From positions 1-39,795 of IMG/VR virus record IMGVR_UViG_3300023500_000012: a DNA stretch of 39,795 bases; one strand, 5' to 3'. Shown here one piece after another: positions 6,153 through 12,548 of this stretch. The position numbers and the translations under genes are program-made. The first letter of the stretch is position 1, and the number at the start of each line of letters is the position of its first letter. The notes under the pieces are model-generated. The model made no database searches. It was not told the DNA's origin and saw nothing but the letters and a program-made list of their open reading frames with translations. Origin of the DNA: a virus.

Positions 6153-6302
6153 ATGAGTGTTTGTTCAGGTTCAAATTGTAGACATTGTCTAATAGAAAAA
6201 TATGAAATTAAAATTGCAGAGTCTTATAGACAAGGTGTAAAAGACGGAGTAGAAAAAGAGAAGAATTTTCAAAAATATATTCCAAAGCAAAGGAAGAAGT
6301 GA
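6153..6302 (+). CDS. small cysteine-containing protein (49 aa)
   Basis: ATG 6153, TGA 6300-6302, preceded by AATAAT. N-terminal CSGSNCRHC gives three closely spaced cysteines, then a long charged helix (QGVKDGVEKEKNFQ). A second frame, open from 6230 to TAG 6380-6382, continues with a similar helical character, so the gene may originally have been longer (see the entry at 6230). Confidence 0.45.
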   Translation: MSVCSGSNCRHCLIEKYEIKIAESYRQGVKDGVEKEKNFQKYIPKQRKK

Positions 6303-6382
6303 GGGAGGAAGCTGTGACGGAGTGTATTGATGAGTTGTTGCTGTTTCTCGTACAGGATAAAATAAACCCAACTATTAAATAG
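6230..6382 (+). other. open frame overlapping 6153 gene, possible frameshifted continuation
   Basis: In the -1 frame relative to 6153, codons are open for 50 positions and read as an acidic amphipathic helix (AKEEVREEAVTECIDELLLF) followed by a short tail. There is no convincing start codon. Either a -1 frameshift joins it to the 6153 gene, or it is a decayed gene end. I have no slippery site to point to. Confidence 0.2.
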
Positions 6383-6428
6383 TTATCCCCACAATGGTAT
6401 ATACATATATATAAATATAATATATACT
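6383..6428 (+). promoter_or_regulatory. early promoter PC with TTATCCCCAC box
   Basis: TTATCCCCAC at 6383-6392, TATACA (6400-6405), 17-bp spacer, TATACT (6423-6428), then ATAGACAAG; the same order and nearly the same spacing as promoter PB (3500-3547, ATAGATAAG). Drives the recombination operon from 6456. Confidence 0.65.
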
Positions 6429-6455
6429 ATAGACAAGAACATTAAATATAAGCTT

Positions 6456-6638
6456 ATGGCAAAAGAATACAAGCTATTGAATGTTCGTCCATATCAGCAC
6501 TATCTAGTCGGTAAATTAGCTGGTGAAATAGATGAATCCGTTATTGATACAGTTGAAGAGATGATAGCTGTATTCGTAGCTCATAAGGGTTTAGCTAAAG
6601 AAAAAAAGAAATGGCTGAACAAATTCAAGAGTAAATAA
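6456..6638 (+). CDS. small hypothetical protein (60 aa)
   Basis: First gene of the RecT operon, directly behind promoter PC. Begins AKEYKLLNVRPYQHYLVGKL, then an acidic helix (ESVIDTVEEMIAVFVAH) and a Lys-rich tail. The first half resembles short ribbon-helix-helix-like DNA-binding proteins (strand then two helices), a guess based on pattern only. It could autoregulate PC. Confidence 0.65.
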   Translation: MAKEYKLLNVRPYQHYLVGKLAGEIDESVIDTVEEMIAVFVAHKGLAKEKKKWLNKFKSK

Positions 6639-6670
6639 AAAAAAGAATAAACTAAACGAAACGAAACAAT

Positions 6671-7651
6671 ATGAATGAACCAACTCAAGTGCTTACACAC
6701 ACACAAGCGACAGAGTTATGGAGTAAAGACACGCAACTTGCCGAAATTAAGAAAGTTTACGGTGCTAATCTATCTGATAGTGAATTTCAAATATTCATTC
6801 AGATTGGTAAAGCTACAGGATTAAACCCATTTCTGAAACAGCTATGGGCTGTTAAATATGGAAACAGCCCTGCTCAGATATTTATCGGCAGAGATGGGTA
6901 TCGTATATCAGCACAAAGAAACCCTGATTACGATTTTCATATCGCTGATGCAGTATATGAAAACGATGATTTTAAAATAGAAAATGGAGAGGTTAAGCAT
7001 TCTTATAATGTAAAACAAAGAGGTTCATTAGCAGGGGCTTATTGTATCGTTAAAAGAAAGCGATCAAGTAAGCCAGTATTTACATATATAGAGTTTAAAG
7101 AATACTCAACAGGTAAGAGTTTATGGAATAGTAAGCCTGCAACTATGATTAAGAAGGTAGCAGAGGCTCAAGGGCTTAGAATGGCGTTTCAAGAGATGTT
7201 TTCAGGTACTTATAGCGACTCTGAGGATTGGAATGTCAATAAAGATACTCACCCAATAGGGAGTGGAACACCTAATAAAGTTATTGAAGCTACTTCTAAT
7301 GGAAACCCAAAAGGAACCATGACTACAGAGCAAAATGCAAAGCTCTATGCCTTAATTGGAGAGCTAGGCTCAAGCAAAGAAAAGGTTGAAGAGTTTGTAA
7401 ATAAACAATTTGGTTGCCGTATTTCAGGATTAAGCAAAGCTCAAGCAAGCAACCTAATAGAAGTAATGCAAAAGAAAGCAGACGATAAAAATATTAAACC
7501 AACTGAGCCAATAGAGGTTACCCCTATTGAAAAAGACCAGGCACAAACTATTGAAGATGTAGCGGACGCTTTCGGTGGAGAAGTATTACAACAAACAAAG
7601 AGTACTGCAGGAGACCTTATGAAAAAGGGAATTGAGCAAGCAAAAAAATAA
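6671..7651 (+). CDS. bet: RecT/Bet-type single-strand annealing recombinase
   Basis: 326 residues. The block QIGKATGLNPFLKQLWAVKY, then PAQIFIGRDGYRISAQRNP, then GSLAGAYCIVKRK and later ATMIKKVAEAQGLRMAFQ is the conserved core (residues about 45-195) of the phage Bet/RecT family. It anneals complementary single strands during replication and recombination. The C-terminal third (220-326) is a helical, Lys/Glu-rich extension with ALIGELGSSKEKVEEF, of unknown use. No RecE/Exo-like partner is adjacent, but a PD-(D/E)xK nuclease lies 2.4 kb downstream. Its start carries the A-rich CTAAAC-GAAAAC-GAAAC-AAT leader. Confidence 0.9.
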   Translation: MNEPTQVLTHTQATELWSKDTQLAEIKKVYGANLSDSEFQIFIQIGKATGLNPFLKQLWAVKYGNSPAQIFIGRDGYRISAQRNPDYDFHIADAVYENDDFKIENGEVKHSYNVKQRGSLAGAYCIVKRKRSSKPVFTYIEFKEYSTGKSLWNSKPATMIKKVAEAQGLRMAFQEMFSGTYSDSEDWNVNKDTHPIGSGTPNKVIEATSNGNPKGTMTTEQNAKLYALIGELGSSKEKVEEFVNKQFGCRISGLSKAQASNLIEVMQKKADDKNIKPTEPIEVTPIEKDQAQTIEDVADAFGGEVLQQTKSTAGDLMKKGIEQAKK

Positions 7652-7669
7652 ACGATAAAATAAAATAAT

Positions 7670-8440
7670 ATGAATTTAGATCTAGCAAAATTTAATCCAA
7701 ATCTTTCAGAATTAAAAAGACTATCTGTAGAGTCCTCACAAATAGTAGTGACGGATCTTAAAGATAAGGTAACGCTAGTTTTGGTTAAGACTAAGCGGAA
7801 AGAGTTACAGAAAGCAAGAACAACAATTACAAAAACAGGAAAACTATTAAGAGACGATGCCAAATCTTTCAGAAAGCTTGTACTAGACAAAGAAAAAGAG
7901 CTACTCGCTATTATTCTTCCAGAAGAAGAACGATTAAAACAGATAGTCGTAGATGCAAAAGAATTGGCTATAAAAGAAAAACGACTTGATCAGTTACAAG
8001 AAAGAAAGAAAAGGCTCACCGAAGTGTCTAAGTTAGATGAACCTATCTTAGAAGATGAATCTATTCTAAGCCTAGATGATGAAGGGTTTGAAAATTATTA
8101 TAATGCTTGCGTATCTAGGGAGAATGAAAGAATCCAAGCTGAACTAGATGAAGAAAAAAGAAAACAAGCTGAGTAGAAACTAAATCATGAAAGAGAGCTA
8201 AAGGCTCGTGTAGAAGCTGAGTTCAGAGTAAGAGCAGAGCTTGCTGAGGAAGAAAAGAAAGCTGAAGAAGCTAAAGTGCAAAAGGTAAAAGTAGAAATAG
8301 CAACAGAAGAAGAGCAAGCCCAAAAGAGTTCAGATAAAAAGATTAATCAAATAATTAAACATTGCGCTACTTGTAGGTGTGATGAAGAGGCAGAAGCTCA
8401 GGCTGAGGCTGAATATGAACAATCTTATTCACCTGAATAA
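7670..8440 (+). CDS. coiled-coil DUF1351-like recombination-module protein, interrupted by in-frame TAG
   Basis: From ATG 7670 the frame stops at TAG 8174-8176 after 168 residues, yet stays open in the same frame for another 87 codons to TAA 8438-8440. The downstream part reads as the natural continuation of the coiled coil (RELKARVEAEF, AELAEEEKKAEEAKVQKVKV) and ends with a CATCRCDEE cysteine cluster. The first part has the LVKTKRKELQKARTTITKTG / LLRDDAKSFRKLV helices found in proteins encoded next to RecT (DUF1351-like). Since TAG ends other genes normally (terminase, deformylase), this is a nonsense mutation, host-suppressed amber, or readthrough, not general recoding. CAG to TAG would explain it. 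Confidence 0.7.
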
Positions 8441-8446
8441 AAAAAT

Positions 8447-8821
8447 ATGAAAGATAAAAAAGAAAAACCTCTTGAAAAGATGAAGAAAAGCCAGTTGATA
8501 GAAGAAGTAAAAAAATACAAGGCTTTATATAACCTAGAAAATGATAGTTATATAAGAAATGATGAAAGATTAGAGACCTTATATCAGAAACAAAAACAAC
8601 TAAACAGACAGTATGAAGATAATTTAGCTTGTCTCAGTGATATATTATGGGAATATAGCCATAAAAAGATAGATGAGGTAACAGACCTTAGAAGGCTCGG
8701 TGTATATCATTGTGCAAGAATTATAGGGCATTATGTAACACCATTAAAATTATCAAAACAAGAAACAAATAAATTAGAGGAAACACTTAAAGAAAGCTTT
8801 GATAAAGTATTTTATGGATAA
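8447..8821 (+). CDS. coiled-coil hypothetical protein
   Basis: 124 residues; Lys/Glu-rich helices throughout (KKSQLIEEVKKYKALYNLEN; TLYQKQKQLNRQYEDNLACL). No enzymatic motif visible. Its stop (TAA) overlaps the next gene's ATG at 8814. Within the recombination operon; function unknown. Confidence 0.7.
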   Translation: MKDKKEKPLEKMKKSQLIEEVKKYKALYNLENDSYIRNDERLETLYQKQKQLNRQYEDNLACLSDILWEYSHKKIDEVTDLRRLGVYHCARIIGHYVTPLKLSKQETNKLEETLKESFDKVFYG

Positions 8822-9002
8822 AAAAATAAATAAAGAAATTGACTTAATACAATATGAGTGTCCATTTTTCGCTGAACTAATTTCAATAGGTTTTTTACAA
8901 AATATAATGGCTAAATGGATTGCTCATAGAGTAAAAGTAAAATACTACAGATATAAGAAAAGAGAAGCTAGAAAAGAATTATTTAAAAACAAAACAATAT
9001 GA
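8814..9002 (+). CDS. small basic protein (62 aa)
   Basis: ATG 8814 overlaps the end of the preceding gene (ATGGATAA); a start five codons upstream is less likely because it enlarges the overlap. Two helices with a basic C-terminal half (AHRVKVKYYRYKKREARKEL). Ends TGA overlapping the next ATG as ATGA. Possibly nucleic-acid binding from charge only. Confidence 0.6.
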   Translation: MDKKINKEIDLIQYECPFFAELISIGFLQNIMAKWIAHRVKVKYYRYKKREARKELFKNKTI

Positions 9003-9274
9003 ACGAAACAAAAATACTTAAACATACTTATCCTCTAAGCTGTTCAGTGTGTGGTAAGACTCCAAGCACTATGATACTTACTATCAACGGTAAGTGGACG
9101 TTTATGGGGCAAGAACAGACCCTTGAATGGGTATCTAAGCCACCGTATGAAATGCAATACTTCTGCAATATTCTATGCATCATGGATTTTTTAACAGAAA
9201 GAAAACCTGAACTTGCTAAAGAATGGAAAGAACAATCAATTTTACCCAATGAAAAGCAAGTATGTACAGAATAG
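8999..9274 (+). CDS. zinc-finger-like hypothetical protein (91 aa)
   Basis: Contains CSVCGK (residues 15-18) and a second pair in YFCNILCIMDFL, together a four-cysteine zinc-ribbon-like arrangement around a beta-rich middle (MILTINGKWTFMG). Such proteins often come before RusA in phages, but I know no function. Overlaps the RusA start by 13 bp; ends in TAG. Confidence 0.65.
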   Translation: MNETKILKHTYPLSCSVCGKTPSTMILTINGKWTFMGQEQTLEWVSKPPYEMQYFCNILCIMDFLTERKPELAKEWKEQSILPNEKQVCTE

Positions 9275-9621
9275 AAATACCAGGCAAAACGCCGACACTA
9301 AACACTTTCTATCGGCAACATCATATGAAATCCTATAAGCAGAAAAAGGATTGGGAAGATATTATGTGGATTCATTTATTGCAATCAGATATGCCACTAA
9401 AACTAAAAACTCCGATTGAATTACATGTCATTCAATACAGTACAAAGATAAGAGATAATGATAATTGTGTAATAGCTCACAAGTTCTTTGCAGATACACT
9501 TGTAAAGCTAAATTATATAAAAGATGATAGCCCTAAATATATAGAAACAACAATACTTACATCAAAAAAATGTAGCAACAAAAAAGGTGAGAAAATGGTC
9601 TTTATGATAAGAGAATTATGA
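9262..9621 (+). CDS. rusA: RusA-family Holliday junction resolvase
   Basis: 119 residues, normal for RusA. Shows the N-terminal IPGKTPTLNTFYRQH (PxxxN motif), and the active-site set DNDN (Asp65, Asp67) followed by Lys74, Asp78 and IKDD (Asp88, Asp89), corresponding to the E. coli RusA Asp70/Asp72/Lys76/Asp91 arrangement. It resolves branched DNA before packaging. Fits the recombination operon with Bet and the PD-(D/E)xK nuclease. Confidence 0.9.
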   Translation: MYRIEIPGKTPTLNTFYRQHHMKSYKQKKDWEDIMWIHLLQSDMPLKLKTPIELHVIQYSTKIRDNDNCVIAHKFFADTLVKLNYIKDDSPKYIETTILTSKKCSNKKGEKMVFMIREL

Positions 9622-10013
9622 AAAATTCAGACAGAACTTATAACTCAGTAAAAGGCAAAAGGCGTGTTTATAGATATAGTGATGGTAAGATTAAAACAAC
9701 TGGATCTACTCGGCGTGGTGTTCAGTCAATAAAATCCGCAAGATCAATGACAATAGGTGAAATAGTGGAACATAGAAAAAACGCGGGCCTTTCGTATGGT
9801 GGAAGAAGAAGTAAACTAATTCAAGATGTATGTGATTATTGTTTGGAATATTGCTATGTGAATAGACAGCTGCTTAGTTTTAGACTTAAGGGAAGAAAAT
9901 TCATGTGTGGTCATTGCCGTGGTTCTGGTGATTATGATGATGTAATTAAAAAAGACAGACCTTTACCAGGTTGGGATAGCAAATATGGATCATGGAGAAA
10001 GTTTAATAAATAA
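9618..10013 (+). CDS. zinc-binding hypothetical protein
   Basis: 131 residues; starts in ATGA overlap with rusA. Basic N-terminal half (NSVKGKRRVYRYSDGKIKTT), a helix (MTIGEIVEHRKNAGLSYGG), then two cysteine pairs CDYCLEYC and CGHC separated by a basic strand, as in a treble-clef or zinc-ribbon HNH-like fold but with no catalytic His-Asn-His seen. A role as a VSR/HNH-related or structural DNA-binding protein is possible. Uncertain. Confidence 0.65.
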   Translation: MKNSDRTYNSVKGKRRVYRYSDGKIKTTGSTRRGVQSIKSARSMTIGEIVEHRKNAGLSYGGRRSKLIQDVCDYCLEYCYVNRQLLSFRLKGRKFMCGHCRGSGDYDDVIKKDRPLPGWDSKYGSWRKFNK

Positions 10014-10018
10014 ATAGT

Positions 10019-10468
10019 ATGAATAATTGGGAATATACAAAAGATAACCGAACAGATGAGCAGGTAAAAAAAGACTTTGAGTTTGGTAAAGCTAATGAAA
10101 AAAAGGTTTTAGATGCGGTTGGTTATAGGTACTTCCTAACAAACACACATGATGAGTTTAAAAAGACAGGAGATTATGAGGTTGATGCGTTCATAATGAT
10201 ACAGGGCGGTTGGTGGCCAGTAGAAGTAAAGTATTCCAAATATAAGCTAAAAAAGATTGAGCTTAAAGAAAACCAAGCAAAATCATTATCAAATATAGGT
10301 GGGTTATATATTCAAGGTAGTAGTCATTACTACAGTATAGTAAATGTTCATAGAATGATGAAAGAAAGTAGTTTTGAAATAGATACATACTGTAATAAGC
10401 CATGTTATAGAATCAACGAGCCTAAATGGATAAGATACAAAAATAAAATAGAGTTTATTAGTAAATAA
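10019..10468 (+). CDS. PD-(D/E)xK superfamily nuclease
   Basis: 149 residues. Motif: Glu27 in FGKANEKKVLDAVG, KKTGDYEVDAFI (Asp52 with Asp56), then WWPVEVKYSKYKL (Glu69-Val-Lys71) and a helix with Gln86, together the E...D...ExK core of the restriction-endonuclease-like fold. Similar small phage nucleases act on recombination intermediates or as VRR-NUC/resolvase-like enzymes. It could serve as the 5' exonuclease partner for the Bet annealing protein, but it is much smaller than RecE/lambda Exo. Confidence high for the fold, low for substrate. Confidence 0.75.
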   Translation: MNNWEYTKDNRTDEQVKKDFEFGKANEKKVLDAVGYRYFLTNTHDEFKKTGDYEVDAFIMIQGGWWPVEVKYSKYKLKKIELKENQAKSLSNIGGLYIQGSSHYYSIVNVHRMMKESSFEIDTYCNKPCYRINEPKWIRYKNKIEFISK

Positions 10469-10474
10469 AAATGT

Positions 10475-10705
10475 ATGTCCCTATTACATGATTCATATGA
10501 AGATGAGTATGAAGAATTATTTAATAAAAACGAAGAACAACAAAATAGATTCCATTCTAACCACTTTAAAACATTTAAAAAAATGGATGCATGGTTAAAC
10601 GGTTTCGTTATAGAGGGTTTGATGGTTGAAATAGTTGGGTATCAAGTGATGCCACCAACGGATGAACATAGAAGTCATATTGTAATAACTGTTTTTGTAT
10701 TCTAA
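10475..10705 (+). CDS. small hypothetical protein, last gene of early operon
   Basis: 76 residues: acidic N-terminal helix (EDEYEELFNKNEEQQNRF), then short strands (VEIVGYQVMPPTDEHRSHIV) ending ITVFVF. No family recognised. A terminator follows the stop by one base. Confidence 0.65.
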   Translation: MSLLHDSYEDEYEELFNKNEEQQNRFHSNHFKTFKKMDAWLNGFVIEGLMVEIVGYQVMPPTDEHRSHIVITVFVF

Positions 10706-10706
10706 C

Positions 10707-10729
10707 AAGGGGGGTTATTTCCCCCTTTT
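10707..10729 (+). terminator. intrinsic terminator at end of early region
   Basis: AAGGGGG (10707-10713) pairs with CCCCCTT (10721-10727) around a 7-nt loop, with TTTT at 10726-10729. It separates the early operon from the next promoter, whose -10 begins 12 bp later. Confidence 0.85.
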
Positions 10730-10738
10730 GTTCCACAG

Positions 10739-10747
10739 TGTTATAAT
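10739..10747 (+). promoter_or_regulatory. extended -10 promoter PD
   Basis: TGTTATAAT (TG 10739-10740, -10 TATAAT 10742-10747). No good -35 (the region overlaps the terminator hairpin), so it is an extended -10 type or needs an activator. The same AGTGNTATAAT element is used at 14020 and 16650. Confidence 0.65.
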
Positions 10748-10754
10748 TAAATAA

Positions 10755-10882
10755 GCTTATGAGTTTAATACTATTCTTTGGCAGTTCCGACAAGCATGTG
10801 GTAACAGGGAACTTCTATCATGGCGTAAGCTAAGATTTTAGCTCTAAGTTAACATTGAACTGTCAAATAATGCTATTAAATT
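10755..10882 (+). ncRNA. structured 5' leader RNA with alternative stems
   Basis: The leader between promoter PD and ATG 10883. AGTTTAATA (10762-10770) pairs with TATTAAATT (10874-10882), which abuts the start codon; TTTGGCAGTTC (10777-10787) pairs with GAACTGTCAAA (10857-10867); AGCTAA (10828-10833) with TTAGCT (10838-10843). Part of the second stem can instead pair locally: AGTTCC (10783-10788) with GGAACT (10808-10813), so two folds exclude each other. It resembles a riboswitch or autoregulatory leader in form; no known class recognised. Confidence 0.5.
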
Positions 10883-11017
10883 ATGCCTAGAAAGAAAACA
10901 ATAACAAAAGAAGATATTTTAACAAACCTTGCTACAAAATTTTCAGATGATAAAGACTTTCTAAAGAAAGTTAATAAACTAACTTTCGGACTTATCAGCG
11001 GTGAAGAGGATAAATAA
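10883..11017 (+). CDS. small protein (44 aa), first gene of the packaging operon
   Basis: ATG 10883 directly after the closing stem of the leader; TAA 11015-11017. Lys-rich (PRKKTITKEDILTNLATKF), helical. Function not recognised. The TAA is followed by TATG of the next gene. Confidence 0.55.
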   Translation: MPRKKTITKEDILTNLATKFSDDKDFLKKVNKLTFGLISGEEDK

Positions 11018-11018
11018 T

Positions 11019-11426
11019 ATGCCTAAACTATTATATAAAGGCATTATTCAAGGAATACAGAAACAAAGAAATGATCATTGGGATTTAAAAAAAATTGATA
11101 ATGATAACTTTAAACTAGAAAGAAAAGACCTAATTAGTAAATGGGTTATTGATAACACAAATAGGCTTAAACACGAATTTAAAGAAAAAAAATTTGATAC
11201 TCAAGTAGATATTAAAGTACATTTCATCACTAGAAGAAAAAGAGAACTTACTGACCTATTAAAAGGTTTCTATCTAATAATGGGTAACGTATTTATTGAA
11301 GATACAAGGAATATTGTAAATATAAGTGCTACATACGAAATATCTAACAAAAAAGACGAAAAGGGATTAAAGAGAGTTATCACCAGCTTTGAAATATATG
11401 AACACATCAATGCTAAATCAAAGTAA
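11019..11426 (+). CDS. second RusA-like protein (putative)
   Basis: 135 residues from ATG 11019. The C-terminal part reads KRELTDLLKGFYLIMGNVFI, EDTRNIVNISATYEI, then RVITSFEIYE, which follows the RusA layout of (D)xxNLLK...L...(V)I.DD.xI.....v. However the acidic residues are only partly conserved, so it may be catalytically weak or a diverged paralogue of 9262. Alternatively an unrelated alpha/beta protein. Located in the packaging operon, where a branch-resolving enzyme makes sense. Confidence 0.45.
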   Translation: MPKLLYKGIIQGIQKQRNDHWDLKKIDNDNFKLERKDLISKWVIDNTNRLKHEFKEKKFDTQVDIKVHFITRRKRELTDLLKGFYLIMGNVFIEDTRNIVNISATYEISNKKDEKGLKRVITSFEIYEHINAKSK

Positions 11427-11589
11427 TATAAGAATTTTACCTACTGGTTGGTTTTGTCCTAGATGTCTAAGAATGAATGCACCAACTAATAACTTCTGTA
11501 CATGCAAAGAAAAATCGTTTACTCCAAAGATGATGATTAAAGTTTCTAAAGAAGAACCTATTGATCCATTTATTTCACAAATAATATGA
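11398..11589 (+). CDS. small zinc-ribbon protein (63 aa)
   Basis: ATG 11398 overlaps the end of the preceding gene. Contains TGWFCPRCLRMNAPTNNFCTC: two CxxC/CxC knuckles of a RanBP2/zinc-ribbon-like type. Stop TGA overlaps the deformylase start (ATGA). Possibly a nucleic-acid or ribosome-binding module; no further evidence. Confidence 0.6.
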   Translation: MNTSMLNQSNIRILPTGWFCPRCLRMNAPTNNFCTCKEKSFTPKMMIKVSKEEPIDPFISQII

Positions 11590-12134
11590 AAAAAGAAACA
11601 AAACTAATTATCATTGAAAAACATAAGGTAAGTAGTAGAGAAGTAGATTTAGAAAAAGATTTAGATAGAATAATGGAAGATGGAGCTATCATGTTTGATC
11701 TAGTTACTAAACCTATTGGTATATGGTCATCATCTTATGCACTAGCACACTCTCAGGTCACTAAAAAAGACCCTCTACGCTTCTTTGTTACTAAAGACGG
11801 TGATGCGGTAATAAATCCTGTTATAACACGTCATAGTGGATATACAGTGCCTCACCAAGAAGGGTGCTTAACGTTCCACGGCAAGAATGATGGTACAGTA
11901 AAAGTGCCTAGATGGAGAAAGATTGATGCTGAATGGTTTGAACTTCATGAGGACACTGGAAAGCCTTTCAGAGTTAGAATGAGCCTAGAGGGTAAGCCTG
12001 CAATGGTATTCCAGCATGAGATCCAACATATGGACGGAATCTATATCTACGACAAGAGAATGGATATACCACCAAGAATTAGAAGAAGCCCTATTGTACC
12101 TAAAAAGGAGGTTAATGTACCTAAAAAAGTATAG
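11586..12134 (+). CDS. def: peptide deformylase
   Basis: 182 residues. Removes the formyl group from nascent proteins. Motif II EGCL (Cys94 metal ligand) and motif III QHEIQHMDG (His144, Glu145, His148) are intact. Motif I (usually GxGLAAxQ) is diverged: ALAHSQV, residues 52-58, which keeps the Gln57 but loses the first Gly pair. The N-terminal 30 residues are charged. Phage deformylases are known in marine phages (established knowledge). Here it precedes the terminase genes in the packaging operon; ends at TAG. A TAG readthrough would run in frame into the next gene 22 bp on, but chance explains that. Confidence 0.9.
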   Translation: MKKETKLIIIEKHKVSSREVDLEKDLDRIMEDGAIMFDLVTKPIGIWSSSYALAHSQVTKKDPLRFFVTKDGDAVINPVITRHSGYTVPHQEGCLTFHGKNDGTVKVPRWRKIDAEWFELHEDTGKPFRVRMSLEGKPAMVFQHEIQHMDGIYIYDKRMDIPPRIRRSPIVPKKEVNVPKKV

Positions 12135-12155
12135 AGTCTAAACACTTTTAAACAT

Positions 12156-12548
12156 ATGTCTAGAGGAGCACCAAAAGGAAACAAATTTGCTAAAGGCAAC
12201 AAAGGCGGTAGAAGACCATCAGCATATAAGGAAAATGCTAATGCTGATTTTTTATTGAAAGTATGGGAAGGCAAGATCAGTCTTAAACAGGTCACTAAGA
12301 TGGTTGAGAGTAGAAAACATGGAGCAATGCATGCTTTTGCTTTAAAGTGCCTTACAGGTGATATGGACGCTATGAAGAAGCTTATAGATAAGCTATATGC
12401 TAATAAAACAAGTGTCGCTTTTGTAGATGAAACAGAAAGACCAAGCCCTGATGATCTTACTGCTGATGAAAGAAAAGAGATTGAAAGAGCTACAGCATTC
12501 TTAAAGCCAAGCTCAAATGTCAAAAAGAAAAGAAAAACTAAAACATAA
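12156..12548 (+). CDS. terS: terminase small subunit (putative)
   Basis: 130 residues immediately upstream of and overlapping the large terminase gene (32 bp). N-terminus RGAPKGNKFAKGNKGGRRPS is the typical glycine/lysine lead of phage terminase small-subunit-like proteins (the GAPKGNxxA pattern). The middle carries helices (VTKMVESRKHGAMHAFALK). C-terminal Lys tail. The role, DNA recognition for packaging, is inferred from position and the motif. Confidence 0.75.
   Translation: MSRGAPKGNKFAKGNKGGRRPSAYKENANADFLLKVWEGKISLKQVTKMVESRKHGAMHAFALKCLTGDMDAMKKLIDKLYANKTSVAFVDETERPSPDDLTADERKEIERATAFLKPSSNVKKKRKTKT

Noticed and set aside
12132-12158. Deformylase-terminase fusion by TAG readthrough
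   Set aside because: The two frames coincide, but the terminase small subunit has its own normal start and family N-terminus; one in three chance.
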